From assembly GCA_024123955.1 (NCBI GenBank), contig CP099652.1, positions 5,394,001 through 5,458,000 on the forward strand: DNA of 64,000 bases. Reading direction: 5' to 3'. Made by a program: the position numbers and the translations under genes. Each line of letters begins with the position of its first letter. The first letter of the stretch is position 1. This document shows, piece after piece, positions 44,350 to 53,132 of the stretch. The stretch is from Oxalobacteraceae bacterium OTU3CINTB1. GTDB lineage: Bacteria; Pseudomonadota; Gammaproteobacteria; Burkholderiales; Burkholderiaceae_D. Below the pieces are notes generated by a model, which was given only the letters and a program-made list of their open reading frames with translations, ran no database searches and was not told the origin of the DNA.

Positions 44350-46314
44350 CTACCTGGCGGCCGCCAGCGGCGTGAAAATATCGCCGTGGCGCTCGATCCA
44401 GCGCGGGTTGAAGTGGTCGCGGTCCTTGAAGATCGATTGCCTGGCCGCCGCGTCGTAATTGAGGCAGCGGCGCGCTTCGCACAGCGCGGGACGCATCGAC
44501 AGCAAGCGGAAGCCGGGCTCGGCCTGCAGCTGACCGAACAGCGCGTCGTATTCCTTGTTTTCCTCGAAGAACCACGACGAATCGGGCCGCGTGTCGATCT
44601 TGCCGCGCCAGAAAAAGTCGCGTTCGAGCTTCTTGGGCACGCTGGTGGTGAACCACGGCGTCGAATCGAGCACCGCCACCTGCACCTTGCTGGCCAGCAC
44701 GCGCTCGATCGAGCGGCGCACGCTGGCGAGCACCGCGCCCGGATCGGCCTGCTCGCGCACCGGCACGCAACGCACGCCGTCGACGGCGCAGATGCCCTCG
44801 GCGCGCGGCGTGAAGAAGGTCCAGTTCTGCGAGATCACCACCGTCTGGTAGGTGCCCGACGCGGCCAGCTCGAACGCGCGCCGGGTGAAACCGCGGCAAT
44901 CCTTGTCGGCGCCGACCCGCTCGTAGCCCTCGATCAGCGGGCAACCCGACTTGATGAAGAAGGTCGTGTTGACCTTGCTGTTGGCGAGGAACCACGGGTA
45001 CAGATGGCCGGCGTGCGAGTCGCCCATCACCAGGATTTTCTTGCCGGGGGCGTCGCGGTTAATGACGCACAGATTGTCGCTGCCGCGGCCGTCGTTTTCG
45101 CAGGCCGGATCGAAGGTCGAACTGCGCGCGGCCTGCCGCAATCCCTGGTAGAAGGCCGGATCGCCGACACGGAACAGGAAGCCGCCGCTGTGGACGGCCG
45201 CGAACGAGACGGCCGCCAGCACGGCGCCGGTGCCGACCAGGCTGGCGTAGCCGCGCTTGACCGACAGGTTTTTCAGCCGGCGCGCGGGCTCGATGTACCG
45301 GTACGATAGATAGCCGAGCACCAGCGACAGCGCCACGCCGCCGATCTTGGTCAGCCGCGGCTGGTCCGTCATCAGCCCGGTGACCATGGCCAGCATCACC
45401 AGCGGCATGTGCCACAGATAGATCGAATACGACCAGGCGCCGAGCTTTTGCATGACGACGTTGTTGAGCAGCACATTGCCCTCGTAGGCGGCCAGCAGGA
45501 TCAGGCAGGCGCCCAGCACCGGCAACAGCGCGAAATAGCCGGGCCAGACCGCCTCGAGCGCGTAGCGGCGCACCACCACCAGCGACAACAGCACCACCGC
45601 GCAGCCGGCGTAGCTGAGCAGCGCGCCGTGGCCGAAGCCGGGCCGGCGCGCCTTGAGCGCCATGTAGACCAGGCCGCCGGCGAGCATCTGCCAGCTGCGC
45701 GCGGCCACCGAGAAGAACGCCAGCTGGCTGTTGGCGCCGATGCAGTAGGCCAGCGACGCGGCCGCCGTGGCCGCCAGCAGCGCGGCCAGCACCAGTGGCG
45801 CGCGCGCCGGACTGACGCGCTTGGCCAAGGCGTGGAAGACCCACACCAGCGGCGGATACAGCAGGTAGAACTGCCATTCCACCGACAGCGACCAGGTGTG
45901 CAGCAGCCAGTTGTCGTCGGCGCCAAGCGTGAAATAGCCCTGCTTGGCGGCGAAATAGTTGTTCGAATTGAAGTACACCGCCTGCAGCGCCTGCTCGCCA
46001 AGGCTCAGCAAGTCCGACGGCGGCAACAGTACCGCGCCCAGCGCCAGCAGCACCAGCACCAGGCAGAACAGGCCGGGAACAATCCTGACGCCGCGCCGCA
46101 GCACGAAGTCGAGGTAGTCGAAGCGTCCGGCGAGCATGCCGCCGACGATGATCTTGGTCATCAGGTATCCCGAGATGACGAAGAAAATATCGACACCGAC
46201 GAAGCCGCCGCTGAAGATGCTGAAGTTGAAGTGATACAGCACGACCATCAGCACGCTCATGCCGCGCATGCCGTTGATGTCGTTCTGAAAACCGCTCTTG
46301 GCTGTTGGTTGCAT
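44350..46314 (-). CDS. OafA-type acyltransferase with C-terminal SGNH domain
   Basis: This 654-aa protein has an N-terminal acyltransferase 3 membrane part (about residues 1-360): NDINGMRGMSVLMVVLYHFN with the conserved His, GGFVGVDIFFVISGYLMTK and TWSLSVEWQFYLLYP. A periplasmic SGNH hydrolase-like domain follows, with MGDSHAGHLYPWFLA near residue 430 and a final DRDHFNP catalytic block. Two-domain enzymes like this O-acetylate polysaccharides in the periplasm. It is the last gene of the eps operon, 57 bp after the GT4 gene. Confidence 0.92.
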   Translation of the reverse strand: MQPTAKSGFQNDINGMRGMSVLMVVLYHFNFSIFSGGFVGVDIFFVISGYLMTKIIVGGMLAGRFDYLDFVLRRGVRIVPGLFCLVLVLLALGAVLLPPSDLLSLGEQALQAVYFNSNNYFAAKQGYFTLGADDNWLLHTWSLSVEWQFYLLYPPLVWVFHALAKRVSPARAPLVLAALLAATAAASLAYCIGANSQLAFFSVAARSWQMLAGGLVYMALKARRPGFGHGALLSYAGCAVVLLSLVVVRRYALEAVWPGYFALLPVLGACLILLAAYEGNVLLNNVVMQKLGAWSYSIYLWHMPLVMLAMVTGLMTDQPRLTKIGGVALSLVLGYLSYRYIEPARRLKNLSVKRGYASLVGTGAVLAAVSFAAVHSGGFLFRVGDPAFYQGLRQAARSSTFDPACENDGRGSDNLCVINRDAPGKKILVMGDSHAGHLYPWFLANSKVNTTFFIKSGCPLIEGYERVGADKDCRGFTRRAFELAASGTYQTVVISQNWTFFTPRAEGICAVDGVRCVPVREQADPGAVLASVRRSIERVLASKVQVAVLDSTPWFTTSVPKKLERDFFWRGKIDTRPDSSWFFEENKEYDALFGQLQAEPGFRLLSMRPALCEARRCLNYDAAARQSIFKDRDHFNPRWIERHGDIFTPLAAAR

Positions 46315-46371
46315 CGTGACTCGCTTATAGGGACGGCTCGCGCCGGTAAATGCAGGGTGGTGGCGCCGCCG

Positions 46372-47580
46372 TCAGCCGGCGTGGGCCGCCATCAATTGTT
46401 CGAGCTTGCCGATTTCCGTTTCAAGGTCGTGCATGGTGCGCACCGCTTGCGCGCCGCGCCGGCCCATGGCGCCGAGCGTGTCCGGGTCGGCGGCGCTGAC
46501 GGCGCCGAGGGCGGCGACCAGTTCGTCGACCGATCCGGCCGCCACCAGCCAGCCGTTGTCGCCGTCGCGCACCAGTTCCGGGATGCCGGCGATGCGGCTG
46601 GTGACCACCGGCCGGCCCAGCGCCAGCGCTTCCATGATCACGATCGGCAAGCCCTCGGCAAAGCTCGGCAGCACCAGCGCGCGGCTGGCTTCGATCTCGC
46701 TGCGCACCACGTCGCTGCCCTGCCAGCCCAGCAGGCGCACCGATTGCTGCAGGCCGTGCGCCTCGATCAGTTGTTCGATCGGCTTGCGCGACGGACCGTC
46801 GCCGATGAAGCGCAATTCGCAGCGCCCGCCGGCGGCGATGTGGCGCGCCACCGCCTGCACCAGCAGCAGCATGCCTTTCTCCGGGCACAGGCGGCCGACG
46901 CACACCAGCCGCGGCGCGGCCGGGATCGGCAGCGCGGCGACGTTGGTGAATTCCTCGGTGACGCTGCAGCGCACCACGTGCAGCTTGTCGAAGTCGCGCT
47001 GGTCGGCGAACACCATGCACTGGCTCTTGCAGAACGAGGTGATGCAGACGGTGAAGGACGAGCGCGCGATCTTCGTCGCCAGCGACCACTTTTGCGGATT
47101 GTAGAAGATGCCGGGACCGTGCACCGTCATGCTGAACGGGATGCCCGACAGGCTCGAGGCGAGCATGGCCACCGTGGCCGAGTTCTCGGCGATGTGGTTG
47201 TGCAGCAGCTGCACGCCGCGCGCGCGCAGGCTGCGCGCCAGATAGGCCGCCTCGACCAGGTAGGCCAGCGCCAGCACGCTGCCGCGCAGGCCCGGCACGC
47301 GGATCGACCAGGCCAGCCGCGCCGCGCGCAGCAGCGCGCCGGGGGCGCCGACGGCGGTGGCGGCAAAGGCGCGCAGCAGCGGCGCGGCGCCGTGGCTCAG
47401 AATGTAGTCGGTCGAGGCCTGCTCGCGGCGCACCTCCTCGCTCACGTGCTGGTCCTCCTCGGCCTTACGGATCGAGTAGGTGTGCACCGTGTGGCCGCGG
47501 CGGCGCAGCGCCACGACCTCGTTGCGGATGAAGGTGTCGCTGGCGCGCGCGTAAATACTGGTGATGTAAGCTATATTCAT
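46372..47580 (-). CDS. Family 4 glycosyltransferase
   Basis: This 402-aa GT-B enzyme begins MNIAYITSIYARASDTFIRNE. It has HNHIAENSATVAMLASSL and the C-terminal donor site VCVGRLCPEKGMLLLVQA, with FAEGLPIVIMEALALGRPVV (the EX7E motif). No signal or membrane helix, so it is a peripheral cytoplasmic enzyme. Start chosen: ATG 47580; a longer frame upstream is only a shadow of the next gene. Donor and acceptor are unknown. Confidence 0.92.
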   Translation of the reverse strand: MNIAYITSIYARASDTFIRNEVVALRRRGHTVHTYSIRKAEEDQHVSEEVRREQASTDYILSHGAAPLLRAFAATAVGAPGALLRAARLAWSIRVPGLRGSVLALAYLVEAAYLARSLRARGVQLLHNHIAENSATVAMLASSLSGIPFSMTVHGPGIFYNPQKWSLATKIARSSFTVCITSFCKSQCMVFADQRDFDKLHVVRCSVTEEFTNVAALPIPAAPRLVCVGRLCPEKGMLLLVQAVARHIAAGGRCELRFIGDGPSRKPIEQLIEAHGLQQSVRLLGWQGSDVVRSEIEASRALVLPSFAEGLPIVIMEALALGRPVVTSRIAGIPELVRDGDNGWLVAAGSVDELVAALGAVSAADPDTLGAMGRRGAQAVRTMHDLETEIGKLEQLMAAHAG

Positions 47581-47612
47581 CGGAGGACAGTCAGGGTTGA
47601 GGGAGCACCGGC

Positions 47613-48566
47613 CTAGCCGGTGCGCAGGCACGCCTGCAGCGACAGCGGCGGCGTCCAGCCGAGCACGCGCGTGAGCGCGGCGTGGCCGGCGCGCGCGCCG
47701 TGGAAGCGGGCGCGCAGGCGCGCCGGCACGAGCAGGCCGGGCAGCGGGCGGCCGCGCCTGAGCGGGCCGAGCAGCGCGCCGCCCAGCGCCGCGCCGGCGC
47801 GGGCCAGCCCGTACGGCAGCGGCAGGCGCAGCGCGGCGCCCTGGCGGCCGGCGTGCTGCCAGGCCGTGACCGGATAGCCGTCGTCGACGTTGAAGGTGTG
47901 GCCGGCCGCGCGCGGGTCGAGCGCGGCGGCGAAGGCGGCGGCGCAATTGTCGACGTGGGTCAGGCGCATCGCGCGGCCCGGGCCGATCACGACGACGGCC
48001 TGGCCGGCGCCCACGCCGACGCCGTCGAGGTCGCGGCGCCCGGCGGCCCAGATGGTCGCCGGGCGCAGCACCGTGAGCGCCAGCGCGCGCGCGGCGCAGG
48101 CCGCGCGCGCGGCGCGCTCCTGCGCCAGCTTGGCGCGCGCGTAGCCGTCCTGGCGGGCGGCGGCGTCCGGCCCGAGCAGCGCGGCGTCCTCGTCCAGTTC
48201 GGCGCCGACCCGCTCCCAGTCATACACGGAAAAACTGCTGGCCAGCACCAGCCGGGTCGTGGCCGGCCCGAGCGCGGCGATGAGCCGCTCGGTGCCGCCG
48301 ACGGCCGTGGCGATCTGGCCGGCCTCGTCGCCGCCCATGTCGGCGGCCAGGTGGATCACGGCGTCGACGCCGTCGCAGGCGGCGGCCAGGCCGTCGCCGG
48401 TGAGCACGTCGCAGCGCACCGGCGTGACCGCCGCGCCCCAGCCCAGCGCCGCCGCTTGCACCGGCCGCCGCACGCCGGCGCGCACCTGGTGGCCGGCCCG
48501 TTCCAGCGCCAGCACCACGCGCCGCCCGAGGAAGCCGCTGGCCCCGGTCACCAGCACGGTCGTCAT
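47613..48566 (-). CDS. NAD-dependent epimerase/dehydratase (extended SDR)
   Basis: This 317-aa protein starts TTVLVTGASGFLGRRVVLAL with the Rossmann GxxGxxG. It has IHLAADMGGDE, a serine in ASSFSVYDW and YARAK as the YxxxK pair. The substrate may be a sugar nucleotide or a lipid-linked sugar. The composition is strikingly rich in Arg and Ala. ATG 48566 was chosen; an upstream extension of 14 codons reads MGDARALAARAGCA and looks like noise. Confidence 0.82.
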   Translation of the reverse strand: MTTVLVTGASGFLGRRVVLALERAGHQVRAGVRRPVQAAALGWGAAVTPVRCDVLTGDGLAAACDGVDAVIHLAADMGGDEAGQIATAVGGTERLIAALGPATTRLVLASSFSVYDWERVGAELDEDAALLGPDAAARQDGYARAKLAQERAARAACAARALALTVLRPATIWAAGRRDLDGVGVGAGQAVVVIGPGRAMRLTHVDNCAAAFAAALDPRAAGHTFNVDDGYPVTAWQHAGRQGAALRLPLPYGLARAGAALGGALLGPLRRGRPLPGLLVPARLRARFHGARAGHAALTRVLGWTPPLSLQACLRTG

Positions 48567-48623
48567 CGCACACCCCGCGCGCGCGGCAAGGGCTCGGGCG
48601 TCGCCCACACGGTCACGGCCATC

Positions 48624-50102
48624 TCAGTGCCGCGCCGTGTGGCCGACGGCGTAGCCGCCCGGCGGCGCCGCCACGAACGGCTTGACCACCTTCGCCTTCA
48701 ACGGCGCCAGCGAACAGGCCGCGCCGATGGTGAACCAGAAATACCAGTTGAAGATCAGGTAGGCGTAGATATTGTCGGAGGTCGACACGATCAGGTGCGC
48801 GATCATGGTGGCGATCAGCAGCACCGCCGCCAGCCGGTCGACCGTGACGAGGTTTTTGAGGCGGCCGATGACGCGCCAGAACACGAACAGATAGGTGCAC
48901 AGGCCGACCACGCCGATGTCGAAGATCAACTGCACCAGCAGGTTGTGCGGGCTCCAGTCGATGCCGGCGGCCATGGTGAAGAAGGTCTGCGAATGGAAGC
49001 GGAACGCCTCGACCCCGTAACCGAACAGGTAGTGCGACGGCGCCATCCAGCGCAGCCCGGCCTCCCACAGCACCATGCGCCAGGCGAACGAATTGAGCTT
49101 GGCGTAGGTGTAGACCTCGTTGCCGCCGGCCAGGTCGAGAATGCGCTCGCGCACGCTCGGGATCAGCGCCGCCACCAGCGGCATCAGCAGCAGATACAAC
49201 AGGTACTTGCGCTCGAACATGATCGCGTAGATGGCGAAGATGGCGCCGCAGGCGATCCAGGCGCTGCGCGTCTGCGTCAGCAGCAACAAGGCCAGCTGCA
49301 ACACCAGGTAGGCGCTCAGGCCCAGCCGCTGGCTCTGGCGCAGCGCGAACGTCGGGCTCTTGAGCACGTACAGCAGCAGCGAGATGATCAGCGTCAGGTA
49401 AAACGCCAGGATGTTGGCGTGGGTGAAGGCGCTGACCAGCCGGAAGCTGCTGTCGCGCGCGTGCAGCCCGATGTCGACGAAGGCGTACAGGCTCACCAGG
49501 ATCGACGAGCTGATCACCACTTTGAGGGCGAACTTGAAGTCCTCGCGGCTGCGCACCATGTAGGTGCCGATGATGAAGATGGCGAAGTACGACAGCGTGG
49601 CCATGACCAGGCGCACGCCGTCGGCCTTGTTGGGCGTGACGACGAAGCCGATCATGATGATCAGCATGAACGGCCACCAGGCGGTGGCCAGCTGGCGCGG
49701 GAACTCCTTGGGGCGCTCGAGCGTGAACAGCGCGGCGATCAGGATGATCACCAGGTTGATGCCGACGCCGACGCCGAGCTGGGTGCCGCCGAGCGAGATC
49801 TTGGTCGACTCGAGGATCGGGTCGCCGACGGCGCGCACGAGCAGGATCAGGATCAGCAGCACGCGCTTGTCGTACAGCAGCAGCAGGCCGAGCACCATCA
49901 CCGCCGGCAGCGCCATCAGCTTGGGGATGCTGGTGCCCATCAGCGAGACGTAGATCGGCGTGGCCACGCCGAGGAACAGCGCCAGCAGCAGGGTCGCCGC
50001 CGACACCAGGAAGCCGCGGCTGGTGATGGTGTCGAGCACGGCGCCTGGCCAGGCGCGGCCTGCGCGCGGCCGCGCAAACGCTGTCATGGCCGCCAATTTC
50101 AT
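48624..50102 (-). CDS. Wzy/O-antigen ligase-type membrane protein (polysaccharide polymerase candidate)
   Basis: This 492-aa protein has about 12 membrane segments and a large loop between late helices. It contains LLLLTQTRSAWIACGAIFA, the Wzy_C-type block, and SPHNLLVQLIFDIGVVGL. As the only such protein in the cluster it is the best candidate for the polymerase that joins repeat units in the periplasm. ATG 50102 overlaps the stop of the GT2 gene as ATGA. Family members include both polymerases and ligases, so the exact role is inferred. Confidence 0.88.
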   Translation of the reverse strand: MKLAAMTAFARPRAGRAWPGAVLDTITSRGFLVSAATLLLALFLGVATPIYVSLMGTSIPKLMALPAVMVLGLLLLYDKRVLLILILLVRAVGDPILESTKISLGGTQLGVGVGINLVIILIAALFTLERPKEFPRQLATAWWPFMLIIMIGFVVTPNKADGVRLVMATLSYFAIFIIGTYMVRSREDFKFALKVVISSSILVSLYAFVDIGLHARDSSFRLVSAFTHANILAFYLTLIISLLLYVLKSPTFALRQSQRLGLSAYLVLQLALLLLTQTRSAWIACGAIFAIYAIMFERKYLLYLLLMPLVAALIPSVRERILDLAGGNEVYTYAKLNSFAWRMVLWEAGLRWMAPSHYLFGYGVEAFRFHSQTFFTMAAGIDWSPHNLLVQLIFDIGVVGLCTYLFVFWRVIGRLKNLVTVDRLAAVLLIATMIAHLIVSTSDNIYAYLIFNWYFWFTIGAACSLAPLKAKVVKPFVAAPPGGYAVGHTARH

Positions 50103-51175
50103 GCGCGCCCCTCGGCGGCCACGCGCAGGCTGGCGCGGCCGGGCAAATGGCGCAGCATCCAGGCGCGCACCGCCAGCCACTCGCCGGTCTCGGGCGCGTG
50201 CTTCTTCTGGAACGACCAGTAGCGTCCGGCCAGGCCGAGCTCGCGCCGGGTGCTGGCGACCCAGCGGAACGCCAGTTCGCGGTCGAGCTCTTCGGACTGC
50301 CCCAGCACCTGGCGCAACGTCGCGGCCATGACCTCGAAGGCGCGGTCGAAATTGCCGCGGCCGTCGACGTCGAAGAACTTGGCGCCGTGGTTGCAGAACG
50401 GCGCCGGATCGAAGTACGGCACCTTGTGATAGGCGCAGAACGAGCGCGTCAGGTAGCGCGACACCAGCAGCGACACATCCATCTGCTCGGCGAAGCGGGT
50501 CACGCTGACGTTGCTGGTGTGCCAGCGGTAGCGGATCAGGCGGTCCGGCAGGTTGTTGACCTTGCCCAGCACGGCAAGCTGGCCGAACAGGAAGTAATCC
50601 TCGGCCAGGTGCGGCACTTCGATGCGGTCGGCCTCGGGCAGCACGTGGATGAAATCGGTGCCGTAGCGCACGCCCAGGCGCTCGATGGCGGCAAAGTCGA
50701 TCATCGCGGTCGGGTGCGTGACGGGGTTGCGGAACAGGCTGGCGGCGGTGTTGCGGGCGCGCCCGACCGGCACGCTCTGCTCGGTGATGTGCTCGCCTGC
50801 GGCGTTGATCAGCTCGGACTGGCCGCCCATGGCGATGCAGTCGGGCTGGTCGCGGAAACCGGCCAGCTGCAGCGCGAAGCGGTCCGGGAAGCAGACATCG
50901 TCGGCGTCGTGGCGCACCACGTAGTCGCAGTCGCATTCGTCGAGCCCGCGATTGAGCAGCCCGGACAGGCCCTTGGCCTCCGGGAAGCTGCGCACCTCGA
51001 CCCGCTTGTCGCGCCCATGGTAGGCCTCGGCCATCTCGCGGCTGCCGTCGGTGGAGCCGTGGTCGAGCACCAGCAGGCGCCAGTCGGTGAAGCTTTGCGC
51101 GATCACGCTGTCGATGGCCTCCGCCAGGAAGTCCTTGCCGTTTTTTACCGGCAGCAAAATATCGATCTTGGCCAC
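50099..51175 (-). CDS. Family 2 glycosyltransferase
   Basis: This 358-aa soluble protein has a GT-A domain: KIDILLPVKNGKDFLAEAID, then LLVLDHGSTDGS and the DxD-like HDADD near residue 95. A C-terminal extension of about 140 residues is rich in Arg. Start is GTG 51175 with only a weak upstream GGGG. It is placed between the GT14 and polymerase genes, so it acts on the same lipid-linked intermediate. Confidence 0.9.
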   Translation of the reverse strand: MAKIDILLPVKNGKDFLAEAIDSVIAQSFTDWRLLVLDHGSTDGSREMAEAYHGRDKRVEVRSFPEAKGLSGLLNRGLDECDCDYVVRHDADDVCFPDRFALQLAGFRDQPDCIAMGGQSELINAAGEHITEQSVPVGRARNTAASLFRNPVTHPTAMIDFAAIERLGVRYGTDFIHVLPEADRIEVPHLAEDYFLFGQLAVLGKVNNLPDRLIRYRWHTSNVSVTRFAEQMDVSLLVSRYLTRSFCAYHKVPYFDPAPFCNHGAKFFDVDGRGNFDRAFEVMAATLRQVLGQSEELDRELAFRWVASTRRELGLAGRYWSFQKKHAPETGEWLAVRAWMLRHLPGRASLRVAAEGRA

Positions 51176-51238
51176 AGTGTTACCCCATAATAAATTGTTG
51201 TTGAGCCCGCGCGCAGCGGCGCGGCGCCATGCCCTGCT

Positions 51239-52162
51239 TCACGCCACGCCGGCGGGCGCGCCGGCGCGGTGCGCGGCGAGCCGGTCGATGTCATCGAGCA
51301 GGGCGCCGGACGCGTCGGAAAACTTGCGCGCGAACAGCACCTCGCGCTTCTCGTTGGGACAGTTGTTGCGCGCCGAGTCGCGGATCACCGGCCCGGCGAA
51401 CTGCGGCAGGTAGCTGGCGTCGAGCGTCTCGGGCCCCATCTTGCCCGGCTGCCAGTCGGTGTAGGTCAGGCTATGGCTGATGCGCGCGCGAAACGGCGAA
51501 TTCCACAGCGTCACCTGGAAGAAAAACTCGTCCGAGCAATCGACGAACTTGCAGAAACGGTACAGCCGGGGCTGCCGTTTGGTCTGCTCCAGCACGTAGC
51601 GCACCGCCGCCCCCGTCAGGCACCACCACTGCGAGCCGGTGACGGCCTCGCCGCCGCCGAGCGCCTTGCGGTAGTCGCGCGGCGGCACGTGGCGGTTGAG
51701 CCAGTGCTGCAGCGGCCAGCGAAAGCGCGCCAGCGGCTTGCCCTTCCTGATCCACCAGCGGCTGATGCGCTCGATCGATTTGCCGTACTCGGCGTTCGGC
51801 AGCGCGAACACCTCGATGAACTCGGTGCCCTGGTGCGCGGCCAAAAATTGCGCGATGTAGTCGGCCGTCTGCAGCGGATAGTCGGCGCCGCTGAGCAGCA
51901 CGCAATAGTCGTACTGGCCGCCGGCGGTGGCCGCGGCCATCAGCGCCAAGGTCGCCTTCACCAGCGAGATGTCGCCCCAGCTGCATGCCACCCGGTTCGG
52001 CAGCAACGTCACCGCCGGCCCGGCCAGGCCGGCGAACGGCGCCAGCGGCGCGTTGGCGTCGATGTGCACGTAAAACGCCTCGCCGGGCGCCCGCAGGCGT
52101 GCGATCAGGCGCGCCAGGTGCGCCGGATTGTTGTGCGCCAGTATCAGGTAGGCGATACGCAC
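51239..52162 (-). CDS. GT14 (core-2/I-branching type) glycosyltransferase
   Basis: This 307-aa protein begins RIAYLILAHNNPAHLARLIA. It has FYVHIDANAPLAPF, SWGDISLVKATLALMAAA, YCVLLSGADYPLQT and TGSQWWCLTGAAVRYV, all hallmarks of beta-1,6-N-acetylglucosaminyltransferase-like enzymes. In bacteria these may add GlcNAc or xylose branches. The start is GTG 52162, 19 bp inside the end of the preceding gene; no nearer start keeps the N-terminal strand. It suggests the polymer is branched (inference). Confidence 0.88.
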   Translation of the reverse strand: MRIAYLILAHNNPAHLARLIARLRAPGEAFYVHIDANAPLAPFAGLAGPAVTLLPNRVACSWGDISLVKATLALMAAATAGGQYDYCVLLSGADYPLQTADYIAQFLAAHQGTEFIEVFALPNAEYGKSIERISRWWIRKGKPLARFRWPLQHWLNRHVPPRDYRKALGGGEAVTGSQWWCLTGAAVRYVLEQTKRQPRLYRFCKFVDCSDEFFFQVTLWNSPFRARISHSLTYTDWQPGKMGPETLDASYLPQFAGPVIRDSARNNCPNEKREVLFARKFSDASGALLDDIDRLAAHRAGAPAGVA

Positions 52163-53106
52163 GGTTCCGCCTTGACCAGCCGCACCAGATCGCTCTGGCC
52201 GGTCCACTCGTTGATGTAGGTCGAATTCTTGCCGTAGCTGTTGTCGATCACCGTGTTGCGCTTGTCCATCAGGCACGACAGGATATGGCCGTGCAGGCGG
52301 TCGGTGACGATGTGGTCGTGGCGCGAGAACAGCGCCACCGCCTTGTTCGAGAAGCGCTGCGCCACCGGCACCCAGTACCACGGACCGAGCTTTTTCTGCA
52401 GCGCCTGCCAGTTGCGCGCGTTAAAGCGCCCTTCGAGCCGCCAGGCGAAGTCGATCAGGTTCTTCTCGCTGCCGACCACCTCGACCCAGTCGGTGCGGGT
52501 GTCGAACGTCAGATCGCGCAGCGATTCGGGCACGGCCGGTTTTTCGACGTCGACCCGCTCGATGCGCAGCACGCCCTTGCCGCCGGGCACGCCGGTGATC
52601 GGGTACAGCTGGTGGGCCATGTCCGGCACCAGGTAGACGTGGTCGGAGAAGCGCTGGGCGATCTGCTGCGAGACGCGGTCGCGGATGAAGATATGGACGT
52701 CGCGGTGGCGGCGGAACACGGCCGCCGAGGCGTCGCGCTTGGCGTCGGTGGAAAAGAAGATCGTCTGCGGCAGCATCACGATGCGGTTGTCCGGGAAGCG
52801 CGTGATGATGTCTTCGCGCAAATCGTTGATGTTCGGGTACAGGTCGCCGAAGTTGCCGCCGCCGTGGAACACCAGGATGTCGTCCTTGCCCACCCACTCG
52901 GGCTTGAAGGCGGAGGCGGTCGAGGTGGTCTTCGGAGAAAGATTTTTTTTCTTGAAGAACGCCAAAGTCCCTTGCATGATCAGCAGGTCGCCGATGTTGT
53001 CGTGCATCGGGATGTCGATGTAGTGGAACTGCCGGTTCTTCAACAAATCGTAAATGACATCGTGCGTCTTTTGCAGATCCAACATCATCGAACGGTGGTC
53101 TTTCAT
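52144..53106 (-). CDS. Polysaccharide pyruvyl transferase family protein
   Basis: This 320-aa protein has the PF04230 blocks FHYIDIPMHDNIGDLLIMQG, DDILVFHGGGNFGDLYP and SRHDHIVTDRLHGHILSCL, plus IFIRDRVSQQIAQRF. Such enzymes add ketal-linked pyruvate from phosphoenolpyruvate to hexoses, giving the polymer negative charge. CGGAG lies 6 nt before ATG 53106. Its 3' end overlaps the GT14 gene. Confidence 0.9.
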   Translation of the reverse strand: MKDHRSMMLDLQKTHDVIYDLLKNRQFHYIDIPMHDNIGDLLIMQGTLAFFKKKNLSPKTTSTASAFKPEWVGKDDILVFHGGGNFGDLYPNINDLREDIITRFPDNRIVMLPQTIFFSTDAKRDASAAVFRRHRDVHIFIRDRVSQQIAQRFSDHVYLVPDMAHQLYPITGVPGGKGVLRIERVDVEKPAVPESLRDLTFDTRTDWVEVVGSEKNLIDFAWRLEGRFNARNWQALQKKLGPWYWVPVAQRFSNKAVALFSRHDHIVTDRLHGHILSCLMDKRNTVIDNSYGKNSTYINEWTGQSDLVRLVKAEPCVSPT

Positions 53107-53132
53107 ATTTAGCTCCGGAAACTTTCAGGGGA

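Noticed and set aside
47682-50222. Plus-strand 846-codon open frame across the SDR and polymerase genes
   Set aside because: It spans three real minus-strand genes and consists of Arg/Gln/His-rich sequence without family features.
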